From assembly GCF_030823405.1 (NCBI RefSeq), contig NZ_JAUSXC010000001.1, positions 1,967,001 to 2,031,000 of the forward strand: a DNA stretch of 64,000 bases, in the 5' to 3' direction. The position numbers and the translations under genes were made by a program. Origin of the DNA: Chryseobacterium ginsenosidimutans. Its GTDB lineage: Bacteria > Bacteroidota > Bacteroidia > Flavobacteriales > Weeksellaceae. The notes below the pieces were generated by a model. The model was not told the origin of the DNA. It was given only the letters and a program-made list of their open reading frames with translations, and made no database searches. Positions 1 through 8,423 of this stretch are shown one piece after another (within the stretch, counting starts at the first letter, position 1; each line of letters starts with the position of its first letter).

Positions 1-490
1 CGTTTAGGCAGTTTAGATTTGTTCCGATACCTACGATTTCAATGTTCGATAGTTGAACTACTTCACCATAAAAAGAGGAGAGATCGTTTACCATAATACC
101 TTCTCTGAGTTCTCCCATTTCCACCATAATAACAATTTTATGCACTTTATTTTGCCTGCAGGCTTCATCAGAAAGTGCCTTAATGGTATCTAATTCTGTA
201 TTAAAACTTACATCTGCATATTTCACGATACTTCTGGCAAGTCTTTTCACAGGGGGCTTAATGTACATGGTCTGTGTTTTTGGAGACAGTTCTTTGATGT
301 GGCGTAAATTCGTTAAACGCGAATCGCAGACGTCTTTATCGGACATGTCTAACAGACATTGTAGAAATTTTTCGTTTCCACATAGCAACTTGGTCACTAC
401 AGCCCATTTGATGCCATTTTTATCAAAAAGTTGATTGAGATAATTGTAGTTGTGAAGTAATTTGGAGGTATTTAAAGTAATATGTGACAT
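1..490 (-). CDS. Alanine/ornithine racemase family PLP enzyme (N-terminal part, cut by window edge)
   Basis: About 163 codons are visible, starting at ATG on the minus strand at 490; the rest lies outside the window. The N-terminus carries the fold-type III racemase signature WAVVTK, in which Lys34 is the expected pyridoxal-phosphate lysine. Further on are EMGELREGIM and IEIVGIGTNLNC, typical of the alanine/ornithine racemase (Orr-like) family rather than canonical Alr. The likely role is amino-acid racemisation in the cytoplasm; the substrate cannot be told. The start lies one base after the stop of the acetyltransferase gene, so the two are probably cotranscribed and translationally coupled. 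Confidence 0.8.
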   Translation of the reverse strand, partial: MSHITLNTSKLLHNYNYLNQLFDKNGIKWAVVTKLLCGNEKFLQCLLDMSDKDVCDSRLTNLRHIKELSPKTQTMYIKPPVKRLARSIVKYADVSFNTELDTIKALSDEACRQNKVHKIVIMVEMGELREGIMVNDLSSFYGEVVQLSNIEIVGIGTNLNCLN

Positions 491-491
491 A

Positions 492-938
492 TTATTTTTT
501 TAATCGCATTTCAAGATATTTACTGGCAAACCCCAGTTTTTTGTATAAATGTATTGCCGGATTTTCCGGTTCACAATGAAGGGCAATATCTCCCTGTGAA
601 GAATCAATAGCTTGTTGCATAAGGTTTTTACCTATTCCTTTACCACGCACATTTTTATCGGTAGCAATATAAACGAGTATGTTTTCAGGAATATATCCGC
701 CCATTCCGGTTTTATTAATGACAACCGCACCCACCAGTTGATCGGTCCTTTCATCTCTTGCTGTAATGATAATACCTCCCGGTTTGTTTTCAAATCCTAA
801 GGCATAGTTTACGGCATTAGCAATATCGTCTTCCGAATCGCCATATTGTTCCAAATGTTCGAAAAGAAATTGAACAATTTCCTTTTTCTGATTGGTATTC
901 GTTCTATTTTCATCTGAATATTTTTGTAGTGTTATCAT
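492..938 (-). CDS. GNAT family N-acetyltransferase
   Basis: A 148-residue protein from the ATG at 938. An upstream in-frame ATG at 983 would overlap the preceding stress-protein gene, so the internal start, 10 bases after that gene's stop, is preferred. The acetyl-CoA binding signature R-G-K-G-I-G-K-N-L-M is clear, followed by the usual C-terminal H-LYKKLGF segment of GNAT folds. It transfers an acetyl group from acetyl-CoA to an amine; the substrate is unknown. It sits between a universal stress protein and a racemase on the same strand in what looks like one three-gene operon. Confidence 0.85.
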   Translation of the reverse strand: MITLQKYSDENRTNTNQKKEIVQFLFEHLEQYGDSEDDIANAVNYALGFENKPGGIIITARDERTDQLVGAVVINKTGMGGYIPENILVYIATDKNVRGKGIGKNLMQQAIDSSQGDIALHCEPENPAIHLYKKLGFASKYLEMRLKK

Positions 939-948
939 AAGTTTTGTG

Positions 949-1857
949 CTATCCCGGACATGGCATTGTAATATCAAAACCAACGTTGTCGTCTGAATTG
1001 TTATTACTTTTTGTTCTCCTGTTTTTAAGAAAAAATAAAGGAATATCGGTATGGTTAATAATCTGTTTGAAAAAATTTTCTAAGAAAAAAGATTTCCAGC
1101 CATCTTCATCTTTATAATTAAGAATAATAATATCTGCATTGTCATCCTGAGACAATTTTGAAATCTGAGTTGCTTTGTCACGAGTCAATAAAAACCGTGA
1201 GTCATATTCTTGTGCCTTTATCGAAAGACTTGTTCTTACACTTTGGTAAGCTTCTTTAATTTTAAATAAATCTTCTTCAGTACTTATCCCCAGAAGACTT
1301 ATAACTCCTTTGTTTTTCTTAGCGATTGCCACCGAAAGATCAATCTTATCTGCTAAATCTTCCAAAACTCTTACAGGAACCAGTATTTTTTCAAATGAAT
1401 ATTTACTGCAATTTTCCGGTACTAATAAAACTGAACAATCTGCTCCTGTCAAAATCTGATAAGATAATGAACCTAAAATTAATTGGGCAAAGTTTTGTTT
1501 TCCTGAGGTTCCACAAATAACAAGATCTACCGATTCGGAATCAATAACAGTATTAATCCCATGAATCAGGGTATCGTTTTTAATTATTATTTTAAATTCC
1601 GGAACAGGATATTCTTCCTTTAAAGATGTTTCAAGCTTTTTTAATGCCTGATCTGCTTTATTATAATTTTCATTAATTGTTTCGGCACCGATTACCTGTT
1701 TACCGGTTCGGTCGATCACCGAATGATTGGTAATATTATGAAATAATATAATTTTTGCTTTGTGGCGCGTGCCCATATGTGCAGCCATTTTAACTGCATT
1801 AAGCGATTTCTCGGTAAAATCGACGCCTACTAAAATTGTACTGATTAAATTTTGCAT
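949..1857 (-). CDS. Universal stress protein with two USP domains
   Basis: A 302-residue cytoplasmic protein with tandem USP folds, roughly residues 4-145 and 150-280. The first domain begins with the hydrophobic strand ILVGVDFTEKS and ends near GSLSYQILTGADCSVLLVP, the standard USP C-terminal pattern with a G-x-S nucleotide loop. The second half is more divergent. Such tandem USPs bind ATP or act in stress persistence in other Bacteroidota. It is the first gene of the USP-GNAT-racemase group. Confidence 0.88.
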   Translation of the reverse strand: MQNLISTILVGVDFTEKSLNAVKMAAHMGTRHKAKIILFHNITNHSVIDRTGKQVIGAETINENYNKADQALKKLETSLKEEYPVPEFKIIIKNDTLIHGINTVIDSESVDLVICGTSGKQNFAQLILGSLSYQILTGADCSVLLVPENCSKYSFEKILVPVRVLEDLADKIDLSVAIAKKNKGVISLLGISTEEDLFKIKEAYQSVRTSLSIKAQEYDSRFLLTRDKATQISKLSQDDNADIIILNYKDEDGWKSFFLENFFKQIINHTDIPLFFLKNRRTKSNNNSDDNVGFDITMPCPG

Positions 1858-2050
1858 CTGGTTAATGAATATTTATTCAAGGTTCATATACCAAATTTAA
1901 AAAGAAGGGATTTTAATGTATGTTAAGAATGAATTCAATTATGGTATATTTTATCTTTTTATAAGATTGATAATAGTGAACTCATTAGAAAAAGATAAAA
2001 ATGACCGTAATAATGAAATGTAGATTCTATAATCAGAAATTATTGAAATT

Positions 2051-2077
2051 CAAAACCTCTCAGGTAATGAGAGGTTT
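2051..2077 (-). terminator. Rho-independent terminator-like hairpin
   Basis: A perfect 10-bp inverted repeat (2053-2062 with 2068-2077, loop GGTAA), followed on the minus strand by a short T run. It is placed to end the transcript of the receiver protein gene that stops at 2139. Confidence 0.6.
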
Positions 2078-2138
2078 AAAATATATTTTATGATTGCTGT
2101 ATTATTAATTGATATTGTTCCTGAAAAAATAGTAAATT

Positions 2139-2507
2139 TTACTTTTTCTCAGCAGTAATCAAATGTTCGATTTTCAAGAGTACGTCATCTATATCAAAAG
2201 GTTTGGCGATAAATTCATCCGCCTTGCATGATTGTATAACATTTTCTGCTTTAGCGTGAGCGCTGATAATCATTACAGGTATATGAGAAGTATTCGTTTC
2301 TTTTTTAAGCTGATTGCAAAGATCTGTGCCGGATCCGTCTGGGAGCATTACATCCAAGATAAAAATATCAGGAACTAAAGATTGGTCTCTTTTATTAAAT
2401 GCCTCAACGGTGGAGAAAGAACGTACGTCATAATTTTCGAATGACAGAAGTAATTGTAGTGCATCTCTTATTCCTGTTTCGTCTTCTACTATAAAAATTG
2501 TTTTCAT
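2139..2507 (-). CDS. Stand-alone response regulator receiver protein
   Basis: A 122-residue single CheY-like domain from the ATG at 2507; the longer frame from 2534 adds a non-conserved leader. It shows the acidic pair in IVEDETG, the phosphoacceptor Asp in FILDVMLPDG, the switch Ser in MIISAHA and the Lys in FIAKPFD. There is no output domain, so it probably works by protein interaction or phosphorelay. No kinase is adjacent; the kinase/receiver pair at 15.0-16.9 kb has a similar receiver, but a link is only conjecture. Confidence 0.88.
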   Translation of the reverse strand: MKTIFIVEDETGIRDALQLLLSFENYDVRSFSTVEAFNKRDQSLVPDIFILDVMLPDGSGTDLCNQLKKETNTSHIPVMIISAHAKAENVIQSCKADEFIAKPFDIDDVLLKIEHLITAEKK

Positions 2508-2741
2508 ACCGTTACTTGGCAAAAACAAAGCCAAATTATGATGATTACTAAGTCTTCAATAATAAAGAAAAACTACTGCTGAATCCAACAAAACAACACG
2601 TATTTAAAGGAAGGTATTTTTCCGATACCTTACACTGAATAGTCTTTCAAATAGCAATTAATTAGCTTATATGATTTTGGTCATAGCAAGTAAAAGTATG
2701 TATTAGGTACATTGTATTTACTTAAACCAAATTACAAGCAT

Positions 2742-3869
2742 ATGAAGAACTTATTATGTTTCAGTCATTTATCCTGGAACTTTGTTTTCCAGAGACCTCA
2801 ACACCTAATGACAAGATTTTCAAAACACTATCAGATTTTTTATTTTGAAGAACCGAAGATCGGTGATGCTGATATGTACATTGTCAATATTCAGGATGGT
2901 GTTTACATTGTAGAATTGTCAATCAAAAGATATGATGAAAGTGCTAATGAAAGAATTCGGAATTTGATAACAGGAGTATTGGAAGAATATGATATTGACA
3001 ATTACAGCAGTTGGTATTATACTCCTATGGCACTTCAATTTACTAATCATCTTAAGCCTGATACGATCATTTATGATTCTATGGATGAGCTTTCTGCTTT
3101 TAGATTTGCGCCTCCGCAACTTTTGCAGATGGAAAATGAACTTTTCAGGAAAGCTGATGTTGTATTTACAGGGGGAAATTCTCTTTATGAGGCTAAGAAA
3201 AGCAAACATCATAATATTCATGCCATGCCAAGCAGTATAGATAAGGCTCACTTCGGAAAGGCCAGGATGATTCAGCAGGACCCTAAAGACCAAGAATCTA
3301 TTGGATTTCCAAGGCTGGGATTTTTCGGAGTTGTTGACGAAAGGTTTGATATTGAACTTCTTCGGGAAGTTTCTACCAGACGTCCGGATTGGCAATTTGT
3401 AATCATTGGCCCTGTTGTGAAAATCAGTCCGGATGATTTGCCCAAAGCTCCAAATATCCATTATTTAGGATCAAAAAAGTATGCCGAATTACCTCAATAC
3501 ATCGCCCATTGGGATATCGCAATGATTTTATTTGCTTTAAATGAATCAACAGAATTTATCAGCCCGACTAAAACTCCTGAGTATCTGGCGGCAGGAAAAC
3601 CCGTTATATCTACAGCAATAAAAGATGTCGTGCAGCCTTATGGATATGCCGGTTTGGTACATATTATCGATAATGCTGACTCATTTATTTCGGCAGCAGA
3701 AAAAATATTTGCCGATACAGAAACCGATCAATGGCTGAAAAATGTAGACCATTTTCTCGAAGATAATTCTTGGGATCATACGTTCCGAAGAATGAATGCA
3801 CTTATCAATCAGGTAAAAGTGCCTCGTGAAAATAATATTAATACAAAAAAGCACATCAACCATGTATGA
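2742..3869 (+). CDS. Glycosyltransferase (GT4-like, TuaH-type)
   Basis: A 375-residue cytoplasmic protein from the ATG at 2742. The opening FSHLSWNFVFQRPQHLM and the C-terminal donor-binding stretch PTKTPEYLAAGKPVIS are typical of GT-B-fold glycosyltransferases such as teichuronic-acid TuaH-like enzymes. The acceptor and donor cannot be deduced. Its last 8 bases overlap the start of the UDP-galactopyranose mutase gene, so the two are translationally coupled. A role in adding galactofuranose or an adjoining sugar is an inference from that neighbour. Confidence 0.82.
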   Translation: MKNLLCFSHLSWNFVFQRPQHLMTRFSKHYQIFYFEEPKIGDADMYIVNIQDGVYIVELSIKRYDESANERIRNLITGVLEEYDIDNYSSWYYTPMALQFTNHLKPDTIIYDSMDELSAFRFAPPQLLQMENELFRKADVVFTGGNSLYEAKKSKHHNIHAMPSSIDKAHFGKARMIQQDPKDQESIGFPRLGFFGVVDERFDIELLREVSTRRPDWQFVIIGPVVKISPDDLPKAPNIHYLGSKKYAELPQYIAHWDIAMILFALNESTEFISPTKTPEYLAAGKPVISTAIKDVVQPYGYAGLVHIIDNADSFISAAEKIFADTETDQWLKNVDHFLEDNSWDHTFRRMNALINQVKVPRENNINTKKHINHV

Positions 3870-4962
3870 TTTTTTGATAGTGGGCTGCGGTTTTGCCGGA
3901 GCCGTTCTGGCGGAGCGTCTTTCCAATGAAGGTAAAAAAATATTAATTGTTGATAAACGTAATCATATTGCAGGAAATGCTTTTGATTATTATAATGAAG
4001 ACGGAATTCTGATTCATAAATATGGTCCCCATATATTTCATACCAATTCTGAAGATGTTTTCAGATATCTGACACAGTTTACAGAATGGCGGCCGTATGA
4101 ACACCGGGTTTTGGGAAGCGTGGACGGCTTACTTGTTCCTATCCCGATTAATTTAACAACCATTAATTCGTTGTATGGTAAAAATCTGACATCGGATGAG
4201 GTCACAGATTTCTTAGCATCAAAAGCTGAAAAGAGAAATCCGATTCTCACCTCTGAAGATGTCGTTTTAAATGTTGTAGGAAAAGAACTCTATGAAAAAT
4301 TTTTCAAAGGCTATACAAAAAAACAATGGGCTCTTGATCCTTCGGAACTGGATGCTTCCGTGACTGCCCGCGTTCCGACAAGAACCAACACAGATGACCG
4401 CTATTTTACGGATACTTTTCAGGCGATGCCCAAAAACGGGTATACTGAAATGTTTAAAAAAATGCTGTCTCACAAAAATATCTCCATTATGCTCCAGACG
4501 GATTATAAAGATATTATTGATGTTATTCCGTTTAAGTCACTAATTTATACAGGTCCTATTGATGCATATTTTGATTATTGTTACGGAAAATTACCTTACC
4601 GTTCCATTGATTTTAAATTTGAAACTTTGAATCAGGAAAATTATCAGCCAACCGGAACTGTTAATTATCCGACCTCAAATTTATATACAAGAATTACAGA
4701 ATTTAAACATTTGACAGGGCAGAAAAGTGAAAAAACTACTATAGTGTACGAATATCCCACCGAGGAAGGCGATCCGTACTATCCAATTCCTAGAAAACAA
4801 AATCAGGAAGTTTATAATCAGTACAAAAAGCTTTCAGAAGAACATCCCGATGTCTTTTTCACCGGGCGTTTGGGAACGTATAAATATTATAATATGGATC
4901 AGGTAGTGGCACAATCGTTGGCCCTTTTCCGAAAGATAAAAAGCAGGGAAGAAAATGTTTAG
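3862..4962 (+). CDS. glf: UDP-galactopyranose mutase
   Basis: A 366-residue flavoenzyme converting UDP-galactopyranose to UDP-galactofuranose. The start chosen is the ATG at 3862, giving MYDFLIVGCGFAGAVLAERL, the FAD-binding Rossmann GxGxxG strand. HIAGNAFDYYNE, KYGPHIFHT, the KGYTKKQW segment and the C-terminal GRLGTYKYYNMDQ (active-site Arg and FAD contacts) are classic Glf motifs, and the length is normal. It overlaps the glycosyltransferase upstream by 8 bases and the GH1-like gene downstream by 8 bases. The product would feed galactofuranose into a surface glycan. Confidence 0.95.
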   Translation: MYDFLIVGCGFAGAVLAERLSNEGKKILIVDKRNHIAGNAFDYYNEDGILIHKYGPHIFHTNSEDVFRYLTQFTEWRPYEHRVLGSVDGLLVPIPINLTTINSLYGKNLTSDEVTDFLASKAEKRNPILTSEDVVLNVVGKELYEKFFKGYTKKQWALDPSELDASVTARVPTRTNTDDRYFTDTFQAMPKNGYTEMFKKMLSHKNISIMLQTDYKDIIDVIPFKSLIYTGPIDAYFDYCYGKLPYRSIDFKFETLNQENYQPTGTVNYPTSNLYTRITEFKHLTGQKSEKTTIVYEYPTEEGDPYYPIPRKQNQEVYNQYKKLSEEHPDVFFTGRLGTYKYYNMDQVVAQSLALFRKIKSREENV

Positions 4963-6148
4963 CAATGATTTTTTATTTTCAGACATCAATCCGTTCAAAA
5001 GTTTCCTGATGGGTGGTTTTGAGTGTGCGGATCAGGAAAATGCCTTTGGCAACAGGGTAGATTTGTATAAAGCGTCAGGCCACGACCGTTATCTGGAAGA
5101 GGATTATGACCGTTTACATTCAATAAGCGTTAAAACGGTACGTGAAGGAATAAGATGGAGTGCAGTTGAAACAAGTCCTTATCAATATAATTGGGAAGAA
5201 GTGGAGCGCATCATCGAAGTTTCCCACCTCAAAAATATTCAGGTGGTTTGGGATATCTGTCATTTTGGTTTTCCTGCCGATCTCACTCCTCTTCATCCTA
5301 TGTTTGCCAGAAGATTCAGTCATTTGTGTCGAGAATTTGTGATGAAGTACAGAAGTTTGGTTCCTGAAGGAGATTTAATTGTAACGCCAATCAATGAAGT
5401 CAGTTTTATATCCTGGTTGGGCGGAGATGTTAGGGGAGCTTCGCCTTATTGTGTAGGGCAGGGCTGGGAGGTAAAATATGCTTTGATGAAAGCCTATATC
5501 GAAGGTATTGAGATGATGAAAGAGGTTGATCCTTCTTTAAGAATTTTAATTACCGAACCACTTGTAAGTATCGTTTCGGGCGATGCAGATAATCCGGAAT
5601 CAGTTTTATCTGCTGAAAATAAGCATTTTGAGCAATTTCAGGTTCATGATATTCTTTGTGGAGCGATGTGTCCCGAGCTCAGAGGAAAACCAGAGTATCT
5701 GGATATTATTGGTGTCAATTATTATCATCACAATCAATGGATTAATGAAACCCATGAATATCTTTCGTGGGAGGAAGAGCCACCTCATCCGTTATTTCGC
5801 TCACTGCATTTTTTAATTGAAACCGTTTTTATCAGATATGGCAGGCCCATTCTTATTGCAGAGACCAGTTATCCTGGGGAAAACCGTGCAAAATGGATTT
5901 ATTTCATTGCCAACGAATGTTTTTCAATGATGAAATCCGGGCTTCCTCTTTTAGGATGCTGCTATTACCCGATAATAGACCGGCCGGATTGGGATGATTT
6001 AGACAATTGGCATCACAGCGGCTTGTGGGATGTATTTGATCCGATCTCTTTGAAGCGGGAAGCAGATGTGGAGAGCATCAATGCGATAATTCAGGTCGGG
6101 AAACAATTGGATAGACTTTCGTGTATTGATTTTAAGATGAGTTTGTAA
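4955..6148 (+). CDS. GH1-like family glycoside hydrolase (beta-glycosidase fold)
   Basis: A 397-residue TIM-barrel protein, somewhat shorter than usual GH1 enzymes (about 450). The likely acid/base is Glu148 in TPINEVSF (the NEP-type motif with Val) and the nucleophile Glu303 in ILIAETSYPG. There is no signal peptide, so it should act in the cytoplasm. It overlaps glf by 8 bases and ends the three-gene operon. Being coupled to a mutase and a glycosyltransferase suggests glycan assembly or trimming of an intermediate rather than sugar scavenging, but this is inferred. A terminator follows. Confidence 0.8.
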   Translation: MFSNDFLFSDINPFKSFLMGGFECADQENAFGNRVDLYKASGHDRYLEEDYDRLHSISVKTVREGIRWSAVETSPYQYNWEEVERIIEVSHLKNIQVVWDICHFGFPADLTPLHPMFARRFSHLCREFVMKYRSLVPEGDLIVTPINEVSFISWLGGDVRGASPYCVGQGWEVKYALMKAYIEGIEMMKEVDPSLRILITEPLVSIVSGDADNPESVLSAENKHFEQFQVHDILCGAMCPELRGKPEYLDIIGVNYYHHNQWINETHEYLSWEEEPPHPLFRSLHFLIETVFIRYGRPILIAETSYPGENRAKWIYFIANECFSMMKSGLPLLGCCYYPIIDRPDWDDLDNWHHSGLWDVFDPISLKREADVESINAIIQVGKQLDRLSCIDFKMSL

Positions 6149-6161
6149 ACACTGTATATAA

Positions 6162-6190
6162 AAAGGCCTTCATTTATTAATGAAGGCTTT
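6162..6190 (+). terminator. Terminator after the GT-Glf-GH1 operon
   Basis: Stem 6166-6174 pairs perfectly with 6179-6187 (loop TATT), with further A-T/G-T pairs outside, ending in a short T run. It lies 15 bases after the GH1-like stop codon. Confidence 0.7.
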
Positions 6191-6332
6191 GTCAAAATAC
6201 TATAAAAATCCCTGCTGTAAAAGATTTTGGATATACTAAATTACTTCTTAATTTACCGCTGTTTTATGCTTCCAATCATCTTCTTTTTTTATTCGGATCT
6301 TAAAATATTTTCACAAAAATCATTAACAATAT

Positions 6333-6340
6333 TATTTTTG
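6333..6340 (+). promoter_or_regulatory. Possible -7 element TAnnTTTG
   Basis: TATTTTTG matches the Bacteroidota sigma -7 consensus TAnnTTTG. It lies about 90 bases before the methyltransferase gene. No good -33 TTTG was found, so confidence is low. Confidence 0.35.
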
Positions 6341-6428
6341 TACCTTCAATTAGCTATATTTAAACAGGAGTAAACTGAAAATGTGAATTTTCATCTTCTT
6401 GTTCTTAAACCCTCTGAATAAAAGCAAA

Positions 6429-7079
6429 ATGGATAAATATTTAGAAACATTTGAAACTTGGAATAAAGTGGCAAAATTATATGAAGAAAAATTTATGTAT
6501 TTAGATTTGTATAATGATACTTATGACAAGTTTTGTGAAATAATGGTGAAAAAAAATGCTACAATATTGGAAGTCGGTTGTGGACCAGGAAATATAACAA
6601 AATATTTATTGGATAAGAGACCGGATTTTGAAATTCTAGCAACAGATATTTCACCAAATATGATTGAGCTGGCAAAAATAAACTGCCCAAATGCAACATT
6701 TCAAATCATTGACAGCAGGGAAATTGAAAACATAAAGAAAAAATTTGATGCAATTGTTTGTGGATTTTGTTTGCCTTATTTATCCGAATTAGATGTTGAA
6801 AAGTTCATAATCGATTGTAAAAATTTATTAAATGAAAATGGAATACTATATTTAAGTTTTGTGGAAGGTGAAAAAGATAAATCAGGATATATAAAAGGTA
6901 GTAGTGGTGACCAGACTTATTTTTATTATCACAATTTAGAAAACTTAATAAGTCAATTAAATCTTAATAATTTTGAAAAACAGGATGTGATAAGGAAAAG
7001 TTATGAAAAAAATGATAAAGCAGAAGAAATACATACCATTATACTAACAGAAAATAATCGCACGAATCACAACAGTTAG
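6429..7079 (+). CDS. Class I SAM-dependent methyltransferase
   Basis: A 216-residue protein starting at the ATG at 6429 (MDKYLETFETWN). Motif I is ILEVGCGPGNITKYLL, followed by the acidic post-I position in ILATDISPNMIELA and the motif IV-like FDAIVCGFCLPYL. It is a small-molecule methyltransferase of unknown substrate. Its base composition is visibly more AT-rich than the operon before it, and it opens a stretch of unrelated single genes, consistent with recent acquisition. No downstream terminator is seen. Confidence 0.85.
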   Translation: MDKYLETFETWNKVAKLYEEKFMYLDLYNDTYDKFCEIMVKKNATILEVGCGPGNITKYLLDKRPDFEILATDISPNMIELAKINCPNATFQIIDSREIENIKKKFDAIVCGFCLPYLSELDVEKFIIDCKNLLNENGILYLSFVEGEKDKSGYIKGSSGDQTYFYYHNLENLISQLNLNNFEKQDVIRKSYEKNDKAEEIHTIILTENNRTNHNS

Positions 7080-7197
7080 CAACCCGACTTAAAATAGACA
7101 GCCAACTTTACCAATTCGACTACACCATTTACCATTCCAACTACGTTCGGCAGAAAATAACAAACGAATTTTGTACTGTAAAATATATAAAAATATA

Positions 7198-7947
7198 ATG
7201 AATACAGTTGAAAAAACGATGAACGGAAAAGTGGTTTTAATTACAGGTGCGAGTAGTGGCATTGGAGAAGCTATTGCAATAACACTGGCAGAACATGGGG
7301 CAAAAGTTGTATTGAGTGCTCGTAGAAAAGATAAACTTGAAATACTAACCGAACAGATAAAAAGATCAGGCGGGGAAGCAACATATTCGGTAACTGATGT
7401 AAGGAAAAAAGAAGATTTATTACGACTTGTACAAACTGCAACTGATACTTTTGGCAGATTGGATGTAATCATCAACAATGCCGGGATTGGCCAATTGAGC
7501 CGAATAGATGATTTAGATATAGATGGTTGGGAGGAAATGATTGATGTTAATCTTAAAGGTGTTTTATACGGTATGGCTGCTGCAATACCTGTTTTTAAAC
7601 AACAAAAATCAGGGCATATCATCAATATTATTTCCACCTCAGGAATAAAAATTGTACCGATGCAGGGTGTTTATGCAGGAACAAAGAATGCAGTTAGAAC
7701 CATTGCCGAAGCATTTAGACAAGAATCAAATGGAGAGATACGTATCACAGGCATTTCACCAGGTGTGGTAAAGACCAATCTTGCAGAAAATATTAAAAAC
7801 GACCAAATGAAATTGGCTATCCAAGAAAATATGGTAAAACTGGCGATAAACCCAACCGCTATTGCCAATGCGGTGGTATATGCTATCCATCAACCACTGG
7901 ATGTTGAAATCGGAGATATCGTCATCCGCCCATCAATCCAAAATTGA
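7198..7947 (+). CDS. SDR family NAD(P)-dependent oxidoreductase
   Basis: A 249-residue classical short-chain dehydrogenase. It has the TGASSGIG cofactor loop, NNAG in the middle, a catalytic Ser in IISTSG and YAGTK as the Tyr-x3-Lys pair. The Arg pair after the second strand (SARRKDK) suggests NADPH preference. The start at 7198 was chosen over 7171 because the frame before it is unconserved; 7219 is a possible alternative. The substrate is unknown. It stands alone between two non-coding stretches in the accessory region. Confidence 0.87.
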   Translation: MNTVEKTMNGKVVLITGASSGIGEAIAITLAEHGAKVVLSARRKDKLEILTEQIKRSGGEATYSVTDVRKKEDLLRLVQTATDTFGRLDVIINNAGIGQLSRIDDLDIDGWEEMIDVNLKGVLYGMAAAIPVFKQQKSGHIINIISTSGIKIVPMQGVYAGTKNAVRTIAEAFRQESNGEIRITGISPGVVKTNLAENIKNDQMKLAIQENMVKLAINPTAIANAVVYAIHQPLDVEIGDIVIRPSIQN

Positions 7948-8031
7948 CGTATAATTGTAGAACATCCGCAATCATTAAACTTTTCAAGGCAAAAAACCAA
8001 TTTTTCACCTTTGGAGTTTAGGCAATCTTTT

Positions 8032-8064
8032 AACTGATTAAATGTTAGTTTATAACTGACTAAA
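8032..8064 (+). promoter_or_regulatory. Possible operator: repeated AACTGAnTAAA
   Basis: Two near-identical 11-base sites, AACTGATTAAA at 8032 and AACTGACTAAA at 8054, start 22 bases apart, about two helical turns. The second overlaps a near-palindrome GTTAGTT/AACTGAC. The layout fits a regulator binding on one face of the DNA, but no bound protein is known. Confidence 0.3.
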
Positions 8065-8126
8065 GACTTAAATTATAATTTCATATATTACAAGCATAAA
8101 TATTCGCAAAAAACACAAATTAGACA

Positions 8127-8388
8127 ATGAACCCAAACACAATAATCAACCTAAAACATCTTTCAGAATTGTTGGTAGCTTCTAATAAATAGATACTGCC
8201 ATAAAACAATTATCAAAAAATCGGGGCTTCTACTTTTTCTTTATAAAGAGTACGAGAAAGAAAAATTGGAGCTGGCAAAAAAGCGACATCTCCCGATTAA
8301 AGATTATTCATATAATCTAATAGTTACCACTGAACTTTTCACCAATACAAAATTGAACTTTTTAACAATAAAATTCATAATTAATTAG
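8127..8388 (+). other. Non-coding gap with possible decayed reading frame
   Basis: The gap between the two SDR genes (7948-8423) holds no intact gene. An ATG at 8127 opens 21 codons to a stop at 8190-8192. In another frame an open stretch runs to a stop at 8386-8388, with protein-like content such as LLLFLYKEYEKEKLELAKK but no start codon. This may be a frameshifted remnant of a small gene, or chance in AT-rich DNA. No family was recognised. Confidence 0.25.
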
Positions 8389-8423
8389 TTGAATTTTACG
8401 TATAATTTTAAAACATAAATAGT

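Noticed and set aside
2712..2741. TTG-initiated extension of the glycosyltransferase
   Set aside because: An ATG at 2742 immediately precedes the conserved N-terminal strand; the extension has no support.
2919..3461. Long minus-strand frame inside the glycosyltransferase gene
   Set aside because: It lies wholly opposite a convincing coding gene and its translation has no family features.
7080..7197. Possible integron attC-like or cassette boundary between methyltransferase and SDR
   Set aside because: Some GTTAGC-like and CCAAC-like words occur, but no proper core-site pairs or foldable attC structure were found.
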